Counted from the stretch's first letter, positions 29,334 to 44,494 are shown. The stretch: DNA of 64,000 nucleotides from Phytohabitans rumicis (GCF_011764445.1 NZ_BLPG01000001.1:3038001-3102000), one strand, 5' to 3'. Program-made: numbers and translations. Notes: generated by a model from the letters alone, not told the origin.

Positions 29334-30488
29334 GTGGACGCCCGCCCCCCGTACCGTGCCACCGTCGTCACGCTGGCCTTGACCATGGCCGTCGGCGGCT
29401 GCACCTTCGGCCCCCCGGCGCCCGACGAGGCCGGCGAGCCGCCCCGCTTCCCCACACCGAGCGCGACCGCGACTGCTCAGAGCGGCAACAACCAGCAGAC
29501 CGCCGCGACCGTGCTCGCGAAGGGCCTGCGGGTGCCGTGGGGAGTCGCGTTCCTGCCGGACCGGGGCGCCCTGGTGACCGAGCGTGACACCGCCAAGATC
29601 TTGAAGGTCGGGCCGGAGTCCGGCCCGGACGGTCTCAAGGTCACCACGGTGCAGACCCTCGCCGAGGTCGACGCCGCCGGCGAGGGCGGGCTGATGGGCA
29701 TCGCGGTCTCGCCCAAGTACGACACGGACAAGACCGTTTTCGTGTACTACTCGACCGCGCAGGACAACCGGATCGCGAAGCTGACGCTGGGCGCCAAGCC
29801 GGTGCCGATCGTGACCGGCATCCCGCTGTCCGGCATCCACAACGGCGGGCGGCTGGCGTTCGGCCCGGACGGCTTCCTGTACGCCACCACCGGTGACGCG
29901 TCGCAGCGCGGGCTGGCCCAAGACCTCAAGAGCCTGGGCGGCAAGATCCTCCGGATGACCGCGGACGGCAAGCCCGCGCCCGGCAACCCCTTCCCGAACT
30001 CGCTGGTGTGGTCGTACGGCCACCGCAACGTGCAGGGCATCGCCTGGGACGCGACCAAGCGGATGTACGCCACCGAGTTCGGCCAGAGCACCTGGGACGA
30101 GATCAACCAGATCGAGCCCGGCAAGAACTACGGCTGGCCCACCGTCGAGGGGCGCGGCACCGACGCGAAGTACACGAACCCGCTGGTCGTCTGGACGACC
30201 CGGGAGGCGTCCTGCTCCGGCCTGGCCACGGTCGAGCGGCTGCTCGTAACCGCCTGCCTGCGCGGCGAGCGGTTGTGGTCGGTGGAGCTGACCGCGGCCG
30301 GCACCGTCTTCGGCCAGCCCCGCGCGCTGCTCGTCGAGCAGTACGGCCGGCTGCGTACCGCGGTGGCGGCACCGGATGGTTCACTGTGGGTGACTACCTC
30401 GAACCACGACGGACGCGGTGACCCGAAGCCCGACGACGACCAGATCATTCGGCTGGTTTTCTCCGGGGGCGGAGCGGGGAAGAGCTAG
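29334..30488 (+). CDS. PQQ-dependent sugar dehydrogenase-like lipoprotein
   Basis: A 384-aa extracellular soluble-GDH-type six-bladed propeller. The start is GTG 29334, opening a signal ending in the lipobox MAVGGC. Family motifs: [57 protein letters not shown] (histidine and metal/PQQ loop), [48 protein letters not shown]. The enzyme would oxidise an aldose using PQQ outside the membrane. No PQQ synthesis gene is visible here, so cofactor supply is open and some members of this family use other ligands. It begins 41 bp after the GT39 gene and may be read from the same transcript. Confidence 0.85.
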   Translation: MDARPPYRATVVTLALTMAVGGCTFGPPAPDEAGEPPRFPTPSATATAQSGNNQQTAATVLAKGLRVPWGVAFLPDRGALVTERDTAKILKVGPESGPDGLKVTTVQTLAEVDAAGEGGLMGIAVSPKYDTDKTVFVYYSTAQDNRIAKLTLGAKPVPIVTGIPLSGIHNGGRLAFGPDGFLYATTGDASQRGLAQDLKSLGGKILRMTADGKPAPGNPFPNSLVWSYGHRNVQGIAWDATKRMYATEFGQSTWDEINQIEPGKNYGWPTVEGRGTDAKYTNPLVVWTTREASCSGLATVERLLVTACLRGERLWSVELTAAGTVFGQPRALLVEQYGRLRTAVAAPDGSLWVTTSNHDGRGDPKPDDDQIIRLVFSGGGAGKS

Positions 30489-30496
30489 TTTCAGGC

Positions 30497-32010
30497 ATGA
30501 GCAGGTCTTGGCATCTCCTCCGTCGCTGCGTGCGGTCCCGGGTCACCCGCCGCACCGGGTTCGGCCTGCTCATGCTCTCCGTCGCGCTGACCGGGGTGGT
30601 GCTGGGCGTCCTGCTCGGCGCGCACACCGAAAACGACGTGGGCCCGTTCAAGGCCGAGATGTCGATCGTCCCGTCGTTCATCGGGGACACCGAGGTCGCG
30701 ATCCCGCCGCTCGGCTCGCTGCACCTGGACAGCCACGACGGGCCGGCCCACCTGTCGGTGAGCCTGGGCTCGCTGGACCGGAGCCGCACCGAAGCGATCA
30801 TCGACGATCCGGCGGGCATCACCCGGGCCAGCCAGACCGCGGTCGACGACGTCAAGCAGGGCCTCATCCGGCTCGGGATGCGCACCGTCTCGGTCGCCGT
30901 GCTCTTCTCGATGGCGCTGGCCGCCCTGGTCTTCCGCAACGTACGGCGGGTGGCCTGGGCCGGCGTCCTGGCGCTGGTCATCGTGGGGGCAGCCTGGGCA
31001 GCGCGCTCGCCACCGTCCACCCCGACTCCATCGAGGAGCCGCGGTACGAAGGGCTGCTGGTCAACGCGCCCGCGGTGGTCGGCGACGCCCGGCGCATCGC
31101 CGACGACTACAACAAGTACGCCGCGCAGCTACAGGCCCTCGTGGCGAACGTCAGCCGGATCTACACCACCGTCTCCGGCCTGCCCGTGTACGAGCCGGCC
31201 GAGGACACCACCCGCATCCTGCACGTCTCCGACCTGCACCTGAACCCCACCGCCTGGCCGATGATGCGCACGGTGGTGGAGCAGTTCGGCATCGACGCCG
31301 TGATCGACACCGGCGACATCACCGACTGGGGCAGCGAGCCGGAGGCGTCGTACGTGGCGTCCATCGGCCTGCTCAAGGTGCCGTACGTCTACATCCGCGG
31401 CAACCACGACTCCGCGGCGACCGGCACGGCGGTGGCCCGCCAGTCCAACGCCATCGTGCTCGACAACTCGATCACCACGGTGGCCGGCATGACGATCGGC
31501 GGCATCGGTGACCCGCGCTTCACCCCCGACAAGGAGACCTCGCCGTCCGGGTCGGGCGCCTCGAAGCAGACCATCGAGCAGGTGATCGGCGCGGGCGAGC
31601 GGCTCGCCGCCACGATCCGCGAGTCCCATCAGCCGGTCGATATCGCCCTGGTCCACGACCCCGCCTCGGCCGGCGCACTCTCCGGCACCTGCCCGCTCGT
31701 GCTGGCCGGGCACACCCACCAGCGCACCGTGGACGTGCTGCCCCAGGTGCCCGGGGCCACCACCACCCGGCTGCTGGTGGAGGGCTCCACCGGCGGGGCC
31801 GGGCTACGCGGCCTGGAAAAGGAGGAGCCGCTCCCGCTGGCGATGTCGGTCCTCTACTTCGACAAGGACACCCGCACGCTCCAGGCGTACGACGACATCA
31901 AGGTGGGCGGCACCGGCCAGTCCCAGGTGACGCTGGAGCGCAAGGTTGTCGACGCGGACACCCCCGCCCCCGCGGAAGGCCAGGGCCCCCGGCCGACGCC
32001 GACGCGTTAG
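30497..32010 (+). CDS. Membrane-anchored metallophosphoesterase (frameshifted)
   Basis: About 504 aa. Two or three hydrophobic helices occupy the N-terminal 170 residues (GFGLLMLSVALTGVVLGVLL, SVAVLFSMALAALVF, GVLALVIVGA). The frame breaks at a five-G run (30985-30989); one extra G gives GGSLGSALATVHPDSIEEP and the second half. The calcineurin-like metal sites are then complete: LHVSDLHLNP, VIDTGDITDWG, YIRGNHDS, VHDP and LAGHTHQR. Length is 3n+2. The catalytic domain probably faces outward, following the membrane part. It starts eight bases after the PQQ-type gene and is likely in the same operon. Substrate unknown. Confidence 0.85.
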
Positions 32011-32021
32011 GCTCCGACGCC

Positions 32022-33515
32022 TTAAGACAGGCGCGCGATGATCAGCTCGCGGACGGTCTTGGCGTCGGCTTGGCCACGCGTGGTCTTCATGACCGCGCCC
32101 ACCAGCACGCCCGCGGCGGCTACCTTGCCCTCGCGGATCTTGGCGGCCACGTCGGGGTTGGCGGCGATCGCCTCGTCGACGGCGGCCGTCAGCGCACCCG
32201 TGTCCGACACGACCTCGAGCCCGCGGGCGACCATGATCTCGGTCGGGCCGCCCTCGCCCGCGATCACGCCCTCCAGCACCGTACGCGCCAGCTTGTCGTT
32301 GAGCTTGCCCTCGTCGACCAGGCGCTGCAGCTCGGCGACGTGCGCGGGCGTCACGCCCACGGCGGCCAGCTCCACGCCGGTCTCGTTCGCGCGGCGGGCC
32401 AGCTCACCCAGCCACCACTTGCGGGCACCCTCGGGTGCGGCACCGGCGGCGACGGTCTCCTCGATCAGCTCCACCGCACCGGCGTTCAGCACCGACTGCA
32501 TGTCCAGGTCGGACAGGCCCCAGTCGGCCTGCAGGCGCTTGCGGTGCAGCCGCGGCAGCTCCGGCAGCTCGGCGCGCAGCGCTTCGACCCACGCCGGGTC
32601 CGGTGCGAGCGGCACCAGGTCGGGCTCGGGGAAGTACCGGTAGTCGGTCGCCGTCTCCTTGGATCGCCCGGAGGTGGTGTCGCCGCTCTCCTCGTGGAAG
32701 TGCCGGGTCTCTTGGGTGATCTTGCCGCCGGCGTCGAGCACGGACGCCTGGCGGAGCATCTCGGCGCGCACCGCCCGCTCGACCGAGCGCAGCGAGTTGA
32801 CGTTCTTCGTCTCGGTACGCGTGCCCCACTCCTCGCCCGCGCGGTTGAGCGAGGTGTTCACGTCGCAGCGCAGCGAGCCCTGCTCCATCCGTACGTCCGA
32901 CACGCCCAGCGCGCGGATGACGTCGCGCAGCTCGGTGACGTACGCCCGGGCCACGATCGGCGCCTGCGCGCCCGTGCCCGGGATCGGCTTCGTGACGATC
33001 TCGACGAGCGGGATGCCGGCCCGGTTGTAGTCGACCAGCGACTCGGTCGCCCCGTGGATCCGCCCGGTCGCGCCGCCCACGTGCAGCGTCTTGCCGGTGT
33101 CTTCCTCCAGGTGCACCCGCTCGATGCCGATCCGCACCAGCTCGCCGTCGATCTCGACGTCCAGCCAGCCGTCGGTGCACAGCGGCTCGTCGTACTGGCT
33201 GATCTGGAAGTTCTTCGGCATGTCCGGGTAGAAGTAGTTCTTCCGCGCGAAGCGGCACCACGACGCGATCGTGCAGTTGAGCGCGAGGCCGATCCGGATC
33301 GTGGCCTCGATCGCCGCCCGGTTGGCCACCGGCAGCGCCCCGGGCAGGCCCAGGCAGACCGGGCAGATCCGGGTGTTGGGCTGGCCCCCGAAGTCGGTCG
33401 GGCACCCACAGAACATCTTCGTCTTCGTGCCCAGCTCGACGTGCGTCTCCAGGCCGATCACCGGCTCGAAACGGGCGACGACATCCTCGTACGCGGGCAG
33501 CGCGGTCGTGGTCAC
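32022..33515 (-). CDS. gatB: Aspartyl/glutamyl-tRNA amidotransferase subunit B
   Basis: A 497-aa GatB. It amidates mischarged Glu-tRNA(Gln) or Asp-tRNA(Asn) with ammonia from GatA. Signatures: [33 protein letters not shown] with metal cysteines, [46 protein letters not shown], and the C-terminal tail (YqeY-like) domain ending [20 protein letters not shown] 33515. It follows gatA on the same strand, but across an unusually long 540-bp spacer full of palindromes, so separate transcription is likely. Confidence 0.96.
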   Translation of the reverse strand: MTTTALPAYEDVVARFEPVIGLETHVELGTKTKMFCGCPTDFGGQPNTRICPVCLGLPGALPVANRAAIEATIRIGLALNCTIASWCRFARKNYFYPDMPKNFQISQYDEPLCTDGWLDVEIDGELVRIGIERVHLEEDTGKTLHVGGATGRIHGATESLVDYNRAGIPLVEIVTKPIPGTGAQAPIVARAYVTELRDVIRALGVSDVRMEQGSLRCDVNTSLNRAGEEWGTRTETKNVNSLRSVERAVRAEMLRQASVLDAGGKITQETRHFHEESGDTTSGRSKETATDYRYFPEPDLVPLAPDPAWVEALRAELPELPRLHRKRLQADWGLSDLDMQSVLNAGAVELIEETVAAGAAPEGARKWWLGELARRANETGVELAAVGVTPAHVAELQRLVDEGKLNDKLARTVLEGVIAGEGGPTEIMVARGLEVVSDTGALTAAVDEAIAANPDVAAKIREGKVAAAGVLVGAVMKTTRGQADAKTVRELIIARLS

Positions 33516-33590
33516 CGCACCAGCCTAATAGCTCCCCAACCCAACCCCCGCCGCCCTTCCCCGCGCCCCTTCCGCTGCACCCCCCTTCGT

Positions 33591-33694
33591 GCGTCGATCA
33601 AGGGCTTTCCCGTCGATCAAGGGCGAACGGTCGTGCTTTGATCTCCGATCCGCGACCGTTTGCCCTTGATCGACGTCGAAGACCTTGATCAGCG
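33591..33694. repeat. Nested GATCAAGGGC palindrome, copy 1
   Basis: Core CGTCGATCAAGGGCGAACGG pairs with CCGTTTGCCCTTGATCGACG around a variable centre containing GATCTCCGATC. One extra half unit, GCGTCGATCAAGGGCTTT, lies outside on the left and a degraded GACCTTGATCAGCG on the right. Other copies are at 45517, 57433 and 57607. Confidence 0.7.
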
Positions 33695-33773
33695 AGAGAG
33701 GGTCGGGCGTGGGGCGGGGTTGAGCCCTCTTTAGAGACGTCTTGCGGTGAGGGTGAGGAAAATCAAAGATGTT

Positions 33774-34032
33774 GAGCTGCCGCGACGCCCGTCGCGGTCC
33801 AAGCCGTCGCTCCCGCGGCCTCACCCTGCGCGTCCCACAACCCACAGCCCCGGCCCGCGGGCCGGCAACCACGGCGGGTAGGGCAGATGTGGAGTGCTAC
33901 CGCTTCGCGACCGCACCCACGTCGTACGCCGCCGCGAACCCACCGGCACCGCCCGCCGCTGTCGATTGTGGACCGCGCAGGGCGAGGCCGCGGGAGCAAC
34001 GGCCCGGACCACGACGGACATCGCGGCAGCTC
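33774..34032. repeat. Imperfect 68-bp inverted repeat, 123 bp apart
   Basis: The arm at 33774-33841 beginning GAGCTGCCGCGACGCCCGTC matches the reverse complement of 33965-34032, beginning GAGCTGCCGCGATGTCCGTC, with roughly 80% identity by eye, including the shared blocks GCTCCCGCGGCCTC and CCCTGCGCG. Nothing coding is recognisable between the arms. It may be a decayed insertion or a large stem. Confidence 0.6.
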
Positions 34033-34054
34033 AGAACTCGATCTGAACCTGAAC

Positions 34055-35536
34055 CTACAGCGCCGGCGGGGTGAGCGTCCCGACCGCCGACTCCAGCGCC
34101 GCCGCGACCCGGTACATCCGGTCGTCGCGCAGCGTCGGGGCCATGATCTGGAAGCCCACCGGCAGACCCTCAGACAGTCCACAGGGGACCGAGATGCCCG
34201 GACCGCCGTACAGGTTGGTCGGGATCGTGAAGAGGTCGGCGAGGTACATCTGGTACGGGTCGGACGTACGCGAGCCCAGCGGGAACGCCACGAACGGCGT
34301 GGTCGGCGAGACCAACACGTCGACCTGCTCGAACGCGGCCGTGAAGTCCCGCGTGATCAGCGTGCGGACCTTCTGCGCCTGCCCGTAGTAGGCGTCGTAG
34401 TAGCCGCTCGACAGCGCGTACGTGCCGATGATGATGCGCCGCTTGACCTCCGGCCCGAACCCGGCCTCCCGGGTCAGCGACATGACCTCTTCGAGCGCCT
34501 TCGCGCCGTCGTCGCCGACTCGCAGGCCGTACCGCACGCCGTCGAAGCGGGCCAGGTTGGAGGAGCACTCGCTGGGCGCGATCAGGTAGTACGCCGGCAG
34601 CGCGTACTGGAAGTGCGGGCAGGACACCTCGACCACCTCGGCGCCCAGCTTGGTCAGCGCGTCGACCGCGTCGCGGAAGGCCGCCGTCACGCCCGGCTCC
34701 GCGCCCTCGCCGCTGAACTCGCGCACCAGGCCGATCCGCACGCCGGTCAGGTCGCCGGTGGCGCCCTGGCGGGCCGCGCCGACGACGTCCGGCACCGGCT
34801 GCGGGATCGAGGTGGAGTCGCGCGGGTCGTGCCCGGCCAGCACCGCGTGCAGCAGCGCGGCGTCCTCGACGGTGCGGGCGCACGGGCCCGGGGTGTCCAA
34901 TGAGGAGGAGAACGCGATGAGCCCGTACCGGGACGTCCCGCCGTACGTCGGCTTCGCGCCCACCGTGCCCGTGACCGCGCCCGGCTGGCGGATCGAGCCG
35001 CCGGTGTCGGTGCCCACCGCGAGCGGCGCCTCGTACGCGGCGAGTGCCGCCGCGCTGCCGCCCCCGGAGCCACCCGGGATGCGGGTCAGGTCCCACGGGT
35101 TGTACGTCGGCCCGTACGCCGAATACTCCGTCGACGAGCCCATGGCGAACTCGTCCAGGTTGGTCTTGCCGAGCATCACGAGCCCGGCGGCGCGCATCCG
35201 CTCCACGATCGTCGCGTCGTACGGCGGCCGCCAGCCCTCAAGGATCTTGGAGCCGGCCGTGGTGGGCACCCCGCGGGTGGTCACGATGTCCTTGACCGCC
35301 ACCGGCACGCCCGCGAGCGGGCCGAGCGCCTCCCCCGACGCCCGCCGCTGGTCGACAGCGCGGGCGGCGACAAGCGCGCCCTCGGCGTCGACGTGCAGGA
35401 ACGCGTGCACCCGGTCGTCGACCGCGGCGATCCGGTCCAGATGCGCCTGGGCCACCTCGGTGGCGGACGCCTCGCCGCTGGCGATGAGCGCCGCGACCTG
35501 CGTCGCGGTCAGCCTCGTCACGTCGGTCACGCTCAC
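34055..35536 (-). CDS. gatA: Aspartyl/glutamyl-tRNA amidotransferase subunit A
   Basis: A 493-aa amidase-signature protein releasing ammonia from glutamine for GatB. The Ser-cisSer-Lys triad is visible: Lys in VAVKDIVTT, cis-Ser in [12 protein letters not shown] and nucleophile Ser in [11 protein letters not shown]. Other motifs are [15 protein letters not shown] and [12 protein letters not shown]. The GTG at 35536 overlaps the gatC TGA (GTGA), so translation is coupled to gatC. Full length and intact. Confidence 0.96.
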   Translation of the reverse strand: MSVTDVTRLTATQVAALIASGEASATEVAQAHLDRIAAVDDRVHAFLHVDAEGALVAARAVDQRRASGEALGPLAGVPVAVKDIVTTRGVPTTAGSKILEGWRPPYDATIVERMRAAGLVMLGKTNLDEFAMGSSTEYSAYGPTYNPWDLTRIPGGSGGGSAAALAAYEAPLAVGTDTGGSIRQPGAVTGTVGAKPTYGGTSRYGLIAFSSSLDTPGPCARTVEDAALLHAVLAGHDPRDSTSIPQPVPDVVGAARQGATGDLTGVRIGLVREFSGEGAEPGVTAAFRDAVDALTKLGAEVVEVSCPHFQYALPAYYLIAPSECSSNLARFDGVRYGLRVGDDGAKALEEVMSLTREAGFGPEVKRRIIIGTYALSSGYYDAYYGQAQKVRTLITRDFTAAFEQVDVLVSPTTPFVAFPLGSRTSDPYQMYLADLFTIPTNLYGGPGISVPCGLSEGLPVGFQIMAPTLRDDRMYRVAAALESAVGTLTPPAL

Positions 35537-35832
35537 GCCTCCTCTTCCAAGATGCGGGGTACGCGGAACCGGCCGTCTTCGGCGTCCGGCGCGCCCGCGA
35601 GCGCGTCCTCCGGGGTGAGGCAGGGCACCTCGACGTCGTCCCGCAGCACGTTGGTCAGCGGTACGGAGTGTGACGTCGGCGGGATGTCCTCGGCCACGAC
35701 CTCGCCCACCCGGGCGACCGCCTGGAGGATCACGTCGAGCTGGCCGGCGAACAGGTCAAGCTCCTGCTCGGTGACGGCGAGCCGCGACAGGCGCGCGAGA
35801 TGCGCGACCTCCTCGCGGGAGATGGCGGCCAT
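35533..35832 (-). CDS. gatC: Aspartyl/glutamyl-tRNA amidotransferase subunit C
   Basis: A 99-aa GatC that stabilises GatA and threads between A and B. Typical features are the N-terminal [17 protein letters not shown], then a helix around [16 protein letters not shown], the [11 protein letters not shown] loop and the terminal [17 protein letters not shown] 35832. It is the first gene of gatCA and has a 58-bp gap to the GGDEF/EAL gene downstream of neither gene's frame; nothing notable lies in that gap. Confidence 0.95.
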   Translation of the reverse strand: MAAISREEVAHLARLSRLAVTEQELDLFAGQLDVILQAVARVGEVVAEDIPPTSHSVPLTNVLRDDVEVPCLTPEDALAGAPDAEDGRFRVPRILEEEA

Positions 35833-35890
35833 GGGTGCCCCCTTAGAACGCTGACTGACCCGAGCGAGTCTATTTGTCCCCCACCGCCGG

Positions 35891-37924
35891 CTAGGCGGGT
35901 GGGGGCACCGCGCGGTAACGGGCCAGCCAGGCGACCAGCTCGTCAGCCGGCATCGGGCGGGCGTAGAACCAGCCCTGGGCCACGTGGCAGCCGGCCGCGT
36001 GCAGGAGGCGCCAGGTGCGCTCGTCCTCCACGCCCTCGGCGACCACCCGCAGCCCGAGCGCGCCGGCCAGCTCGATCACCGACCGGACGATCGCCGCGTC
36101 GTCGGCGTCGGTAGCCATCCCGAGAACGAACGACCGGTCCACCTTGACCTCGGCGAGCGGCAGCCGGCGCAGGTGCTGCATCGAGGAGTACCCGGTGCCG
36201 AAGTCGTCCAGCGCGATCGCCACGCCGATCTTGTCGAGCCGGGCGATGGTGGCCAGCACCCGGCGCGGGTCGGCCATCAGCGCGCCCTCGGTGATCTCCA
36301 GCTGGAGCCGGTCGGCGGGCAGGCCGTACCGGGCCAGCCGTTCGGCGATCTGGTCCGCGATCTCGCCGTCGTGCAGGTCGCGGACGCTGACGTTGAGGGC
36401 GGACCGCAGGTGCAGCCCGGCGGCGGCCCATTTCGCGGTCTGCTCGACCACGTCGTCGACCACCCGCTTGGTCAGCAGCCGCATGACCGCGCTCTGCTCG
36501 GCGACGCGGATCAGCTCCTCCGGGTCGACCATGCCCCGCTGCGGGTGCCGCCAGCGCAGCAGCGCCTCGACGCCGACCACCTCGCCGGTGTCGATCGCGA
36601 TCTGCGGCTGGTAGTACATCGCGATCTGGCGGCTGTCGCCCCCGTCGAGGGCCTTGCGCAGGTCGGCGAGCAGGCTCAGCCGTTCCGGGGAGTTGTGGTC
36701 GGAGTCCGGGGCGTAGACGGCGACGGTGTCGCCGCGGTGCTTGGCGTCGTACATGGCCACGTCGGCGTGGCGCAGCAGGGTGGCGAAGTCCTCGCCGTGG
36801 TCGGGATAGAGCGCGATGCCCATCGAGCCCGCCACGTCGAGCGGCAGGCCGTCCAGCGCGACCGGCTCGGCGAGCGTGGCGACCACCCGTACGGCCAGCT
36901 CGCGGGCGGCGGCGGCGCTGGTCAGGCCGGGTGCCAGGATCGCAAACTCGTCACCGCCGAGCCGGGCCACCACGTCGCCGGGGCGTACGGCCTCGGTCAG
37001 CCGGTTGCCGACCTGCACCAGCAGCCGGTCGCCGACCGCGTGCCCGAGCGCGTCGTTGACGTGCTTGAACCGGTCCAGGTCGAGCACGAGCAGCGCCAGG
37101 TGCCGGTCTTCGGCGCCCTTGGCGGCCCGCTCCGCGTGGGCCGGCACCTGGTCGGCCACCTCGGACAGCAGCGCCTTGCGGTTGGCGAGCCCGGTCAGCG
37201 GGTCCATCCGGGTGAGCTGGTCCTGCTCGGCGGAGAGCCGGGCCATCCGGTAGACCGCGTACAGCGGCACCACGACCAGCGGGATCAGCGCCGCGCTGGT
37301 GTGCGCCGCGGCCAGCAGCACCGGGCTGAGCAGCAACAACGAGCCCATCGACAGCAGCTCGAACGCGAGACCCTGCCGGAAGATCGACGTCCACCGGCCG
37401 CCGAAGAGCAGCCGCAGGGCGAGCGTGACCGTGCCGTACTTGACCAGGAACCAGGCACACCCGGCGATGCCCACCACCGCGACGTCCGCCCAGTCGAGGC
37501 GGTCGACGTCGGCGAGGCGGCTCACCGCGTACGCCGCGGACAGCGCCAGCGCGTACTGGCCGATGTTGAACGCCGCCCGCCACCACGCGTGGCGCATCCG
37601 CCAGGAGGAGACCACCACCGCGGCGGCCTGTACGGCGACGGCCGGGGCGAGCCCCCAGCCCAACAGGATGGCGAACGTGAAGCAGATGGACGGGAAGACC
37701 GCCGAGCTCTGCCGCCGCCCGGGCGGGGTGAACGGGCGGGCGTCGACCAGCACGGCGAGCCCGGCCATCACCCAGAACGCCGCCGGCAAGTCCCCCAACT
37801 GGCCGGGCAGCCGGGCGAGCGGCACCGCACACACGAGGGCGGCCACCGTGATGACCGCCCAGGCAAATCCGAAAAACGGAACGGCCCGCTCGGGGGCAAC
37901 GGAGTTCCGCGATGCGGCCTCCAT
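35891..37924 (-). CDS. Membrane GGDEF-EAL cyclic-di-GMP protein, both motifs intact
   Basis: A 677-aa protein. About six to seven membrane helices span residues 18-225. The GGDEF domain starts at [15 protein letters not shown] and has the intact catalytic motif [11 protein letters not shown]. The EAL domain has [52 protein letters not shown] and [11 protein letters not shown], all residues expected for a phosphodiesterase. Unlike the protein at 17478, it could both make and degrade c-di-GMP. It lies upstream of gatCA on the same strand but with no functional link visible. ATG 37924. The 135 bp upstream, toward ligA, shows no clear motif. Confidence 0.92.
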   Translation of the reverse strand: MEAASRNSVAPERAVPFFGFAWAVITVAALVCAVPLARLPGQLGDLPAAFWVMAGLAVLVDARPFTPPGRRQSSAVFPSICFTFAILLGWGLAPAVAVQAAAVVVSSWRMRHAWWRAAFNIGQYALALSAAYAVSRLADVDRLDWADVAVVGIAGCAWFLVKYGTVTLALRLLFGGRWTSIFRQGLAFELLSMGSLLLLSPVLLAAAHTSAALIPLVVVPLYAVYRMARLSAEQDQLTRMDPLTGLANRKALLSEVADQVPAHAERAAKGAEDRHLALLVLDLDRFKHVNDALGHAVGDRLLVQVGNRLTEAVRPGDVVARLGGDEFAILAPGLTSAAAARELAVRVVATLAEPVALDGLPLDVAGSMGIALYPDHGEDFATLLRHADVAMYDAKHRGDTVAVYAPDSDHNSPERLSLLADLRKALDGGDSRQIAMYYQPQIAIDTGEVVGVEALLRWRHPQRGMVDPEELIRVAEQSAVMRLLTKRVVDDVVEQTAKWAAAGLHLRSALNVSVRDLHDGEIADQIAERLARYGLPADRLQLEITEGALMADPRRVLATIARLDKIGVAIALDDFGTGYSSMQHLRRLPLAEVKVDRSFVLGMATDADDAAIVRSVIELAGALGLRVVAEGVEDERTWRLLHAAGCHVAQGWFYARPMPADELVAWLARYRAVPPPA

Positions 37925-38059
37925 AGGACCCTCCCCCGCCGTAGCTCATCGGTGCCCTGAATCGTCCACCACCATATGAGCGGTTGCGCGCCACCATGGG
38001 AGCTTTCCCAAGCAGTCGTAACGAACTTGAGATACAGGACGGGTTGTGGATGAGTCCCG

Positions 38060-41564
<3,505 letters not shown>

Positions 41565-41568
<4 letters not shown>

Positions 41569-42538
41569 TCGTCCTCGGCCAACCGGCGGGCGGCCTCGTG
41601 GCACGCCTTCAGCACGGCGCGGGCGTCCGCCACGCCGGCCAGGCCGCACGCCGGGGTGACCACCACCTGCTCCGGCAACCGAGCCGCCGGGAAGCCGAGG
41701 CGGCGCCACATCTCCCGTACCCGATCGGCCATCGTCGCGGACGGCGCTGGCGCGCCACCCGCGAAAAGGCCGAGGCCCGCGTCGATGGCCTCGCCCAGCG
41801 GATCAAGCTTTTCGACCAGGTCGAGGTCTAGTGCCACGGCCGCCGCGCCGCTCGATCGCACGACATCCAGCGGCACGTCCGCGGCACAACAATGCACAAC
41901 AACGGGTACGCCTACCGCCTCCACCACCGTGCGCAGAGTGCTCGCGGCGGTGGTCGCCTCGATCGACCGGTAGGTGTGCAGGCCGCTGTCGGTGGCGATC
42001 CGGCCGGCCAGTGCCGCCGGGAGCGAGGGCTCGTCGAGTTGGAGCAGCACGGTGGCGGCCGGCAGGCGGCGGCGCACGTCGGCCACATGGGTGCGCAGCC
42101 CCTCGGCCAGCGATTCGCTCAGGTCCCGCACCGCGCCGTGGTCGCGCAGGATCCGCCCGCCGAGCGCGAGGTCGATGCTGGCCGCGAGCGTGTACGGCCC
42201 GGCCGCCTGCACCTTGAACGGCCCCGCGTACTGGTCCGCCTGCTCGGTCATCTGGTCGAGGTCGCGCTCCAGCAGGTCATGCGTACGGCGCAGGTCGCGC
42301 CCGCCCCGCCCGGCCACCCGCCACCGCCCCGCATACAGCTCGACGGGCAGGTCCACCAGAAACCCCGCGCCCCGCCCAATGAGCTCGGCCCCTGCCCCCC
42401 GGTCGGGCAACTCCGGCAGGTACGGCAGGTCGGGCACCTCCCCGAGCACGATCCGTTGCGCCTCAGCAACGTCCGTCCCCGGCATCGACCCCATGCCGGT
42501 AGCCGCCCCACGCCCCACGCAAACTCCACGCGCGCCAC
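41565..42538 (-). CDS. MetE C-terminal-like (B12-independent methionine synthase family) protein, frameshifted
   Basis: About 324 aa, a cobalamin-independent methionine-synthase-family TIM barrel lacking the MetE N-terminal half. Features: [12 protein letters not shown] at the start, [39 protein letters not shown] with metal-type His-Cys-Cys, and [10 protein letters not shown]. The best start is GTG 42538 ([11 protein letters not shown]) with GAGG upstream, but that frame must gain one base at the CCCC run 42506-42509 to join [10 protein letters not shown]; total length is 3n+2. The alternative is a GTG at 42518 without a good site. It follows mnmA by 14 bp. The methyl donor and acceptor are unknown. 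Confidence 0.78.
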
Positions 42539-42552
42539 GCTACCCGCCTCGC

Positions 42553-43611
42553 TTAGACGATCGTGGCGGAGCCTAGGACGGCGTCGCCGGCGTAGGCGAC
42601 GATGGCTTGGCCTGCCGCGATGCCGCGGGCCGGGCGGTGCAGGCTGGCGCGCAGGCGGTCGTCCACCAGCTCCACCGTGGCGGGCACGCCCTCGCCATGG
42701 GCGCGCAGTTGCACCTCGCACTCGATCGGGCCGTCGGGCAGCGGCCCGCCCGTCCACACCGGACGGTCACCGACCACCTCGGACACGTCGAGCGCGCTCG
42801 CCGGCCCGACCGTCACGGTGTTGGTCGTCGGCGTGATGGACAGCACGTAGCGCGGCCGGCCGTCGGCTGCCGGGTTTTTCAGGGCCAGCCCGCGGCGCTG
42901 CCCGACGGTGTACGCGTACGCCCCCGCGTGCTGGCCCAGCACCGCACCCGTCTCGGCCTCCACGATGTCGCCCGGCGCCTCGCCCAGCCGCTCCGCGAGG
43001 AAGCGCCGCGTGTCGCCGTCCGCGATGAAGCAGATGTCGTGCGAGTCGGGCTTTTGGGCCACCGCCAGCCCGCGCTCGGCCGCCTCGGCCCGCACCTGGG
43101 CCTTGGTCGAGTCGCCCAGCGGGAAGATCGACCGGTCGAGCTGGTCGCGGCGCAGCACCGCCAGCACGTACGACTGGTCCTTGGGCAGGTCGACGCTGCG
43201 CCGCAGCAGCCCGTCCGGGCCGAGCCGGGCGTGGTGGCCGGTCACCACCGCGTCGAAGCCCAGGGCCACGGCCCGGTCCAGCACCGCAGCAAACTTGATC
43301 TTCTCGTTGCAGCGCAGGCACGGATTCGGGGTACGCCCCGCCGCGTACTCCGCGACGAAGTCGTCGACCACGTCCTCATGGAACCGGTCGGCCATGTCCC
43401 ACACGTAGAACGGGATGCCGATCACGTCCGCCGCGCGGCGGGCGTCCCGGGAGTCCTCCAGCGTGCAGCAGCCCCGCGCGCCCGACCGGTACGTCTGCGG
43501 GTTGCGCGCCAGCGCCAGGTGCACGCCGGTGACGTCGTGCCCGGCCTCGGCCGCCCGCGCGGCGGCCACCGCCGAGTCGACCCCGCCGGACATCGCTGCC
43601 AACACTCTCAC
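42553..43611 (-). CDS. mnmA: tRNA 2-thiouridylase
   Basis: A 352-aa enzyme that adenylates and thiolates U34 of Lys, Glu and Gln tRNAs using sulfur from a cysteine desulfurase. The PP-loop is [16 protein letters not shown]; catalytic cysteines lie in [14 protein letters not shown] and [18 protein letters not shown] and the C-terminal beta-barrel complete the family pattern. The GTG at 43611 overlaps the TGA of the LysR-type gene (GTGA). A probable sulfur donor, the desulfurase at 45878, is upstream on the same strand but separated by the LysR/EamA pair and repeats. Confidence 0.95.
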   Translation of the reverse strand: MRVLAAMSGGVDSAVAAARAAEAGHDVTGVHLALARNPQTYRSGARGCCTLEDSRDARRAADVIGIPFYVWDMADRFHEDVVDDFVAEYAAGRTPNPCLRCNEKIKFAAVLDRAVALGFDAVVTGHHARLGPDGLLRRSVDLPKDQSYVLAVLRRDQLDRSIFPLGDSTKAQVRAEAAERGLAVAQKPDSHDICFIADGDTRRFLAERLGEAPGDIVEAETGAVLGQHAGAYAYTVGQRRGLALKNPAADGRPRYVLSITPTTNTVTVGPASALDVSEVVGDRPVWTGGPLPDGPIECEVQLRAHGEGVPATVELVDDRLRASLHRPARGIAAGQAIVAYAGDAVLGSATIV

Positions 43612-44486
43612 CCGACAACGGTAACCGGCCCCTCTGACACAACGAAGTCGAGGAACGCCCGGGCCAGCGCGTGCGGCCGCCCACCGACGCGGTGCCCGAT
43701 GCGCAGCACCCGGGGCACGCGCGGGTTGAGCGGCATGGCCACCACCCCGGCCGGCTGCTCGGCCAGCAGCAGCGACGGCACCACCGACACCCCGATCCCG
43801 GCTCGAACCATCGTGACGATCGTGCCGAGCTGGGTCACCCGGTGGGCGGGCCGGAACGCCAAACCGTGCGCCGCGAAGATCGCCTCGACCAGCGGCTCGC
43901 ACCCGCTGGCGCTGGTCACGAACGCGTCGTCCACCAGGTCCTCCACCGCCACGCTCGCCTCGCCGGCCAGCGGGTGCTCGGGGTCGACCAGCACCATGAA
44001 CTCGTCCTGCGCCAGCACCGGCCCCTCGACCGCGCCCAACCCGTCGACCACGCAGCTCAGGTCGACCAGGCCGCGCTCGACCCAGTCGACCATCTCGTCG
44101 TCGGTGCCCTCCAGCAGCGACACCCGGGCGCCCGGGTGCCGCCGCGCGAACCGTCGCTGCAACCCGGGCAGTACGGCCAGGTTGGTGCTCGGCATGCCAC
44201 CGAGGCGCAGCTCGCCGATCAGCTCCCCACCGCTGGCCGCGGCTCGCTCGGCCACCCGGTCGGCGGCGCGTACGGCCTCGCGGGCGTCGTCGACCACCGC
44301 CTTGCCGACGATGGTGAGCACGGCGCCCGTGCGGTCGCGGTCGACGAGCCGATGCCCCAGCTCCCGCTCGAGGGCGGCCACGGCGTGCGACACGGCCGAC
44401 TGGGTCAGCCCCAGCTCGGTGGCCGCCCGGGTGAATCCGCCCCGGTCGGCGACCGCCACGAGGGCGCGCAGTTGAGCCAGATGCAT
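43608..44486 (-). CDS. LysR-family transcriptional regulator
   Basis: A 292-aa LysR regulator. The helix-turn-helix covers residues 1-60 ([40 protein letters not shown]), followed by the periplasmic-binding-like effector domain ([56 protein letters not shown]). It is divergent from the EamA exporter with a 72-bp gap holding a symmetric operator, the classic arrangement of a LysR regulator and its target. Its stop overlaps the mnmA start, so mnmA may now be translated from its message. Confidence 0.92.
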   Translation of the reverse strand: MHLAQLRALVAVADRGGFTRAATELGLTQSAVSHAVAALERELGHRLVDRDRTGAVLTIVGKAVVDDAREAVRAADRVAERAAASGGELIGELRLGGMPSTNLAVLPGLQRRFARRHPGARVSLLEGTDDEMVDWVERGLVDLSCVVDGLGAVEGPVLAQDEFMVLVDPEHPLAGEASVAVEDLVDDAFVTSASGCEPLVEAIFAAHGLAFRPAHRVTQLGTIVTMVRAGIGVSVVPSLLLAEQPAGVVAMPLNPRVPRVLRIGHRVGGRPHALARAFLDFVVSEGPVTVVG

Positions 44487-44494
44487 GCGAACCT

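Larger units (their letters stand above)
33516..34054. other. 540-bp non-coding spacer between gatA and gatB
   Basis: No convincing gene was found on either strand; open frames here lack ribosome binding sites and recognisable protein character. The spacer contains nested palindrome copy 1 (33591-33694) and a long imperfect inverted repeat (33774-34032), listed separately. Typical actinobacterial gatA-gatB spacers are much shorter, so this space has probably grown by insertion. Confidence 0.6.

Noticed and set aside
33525-34182. Small open frames in the gatA-gatB spacer (for example 33769-34074 plus, 33821-34021 minus)
   Set aside because: They overlap inverted repeats, are arginine/proline-rich, lack start signals and resemble no family.
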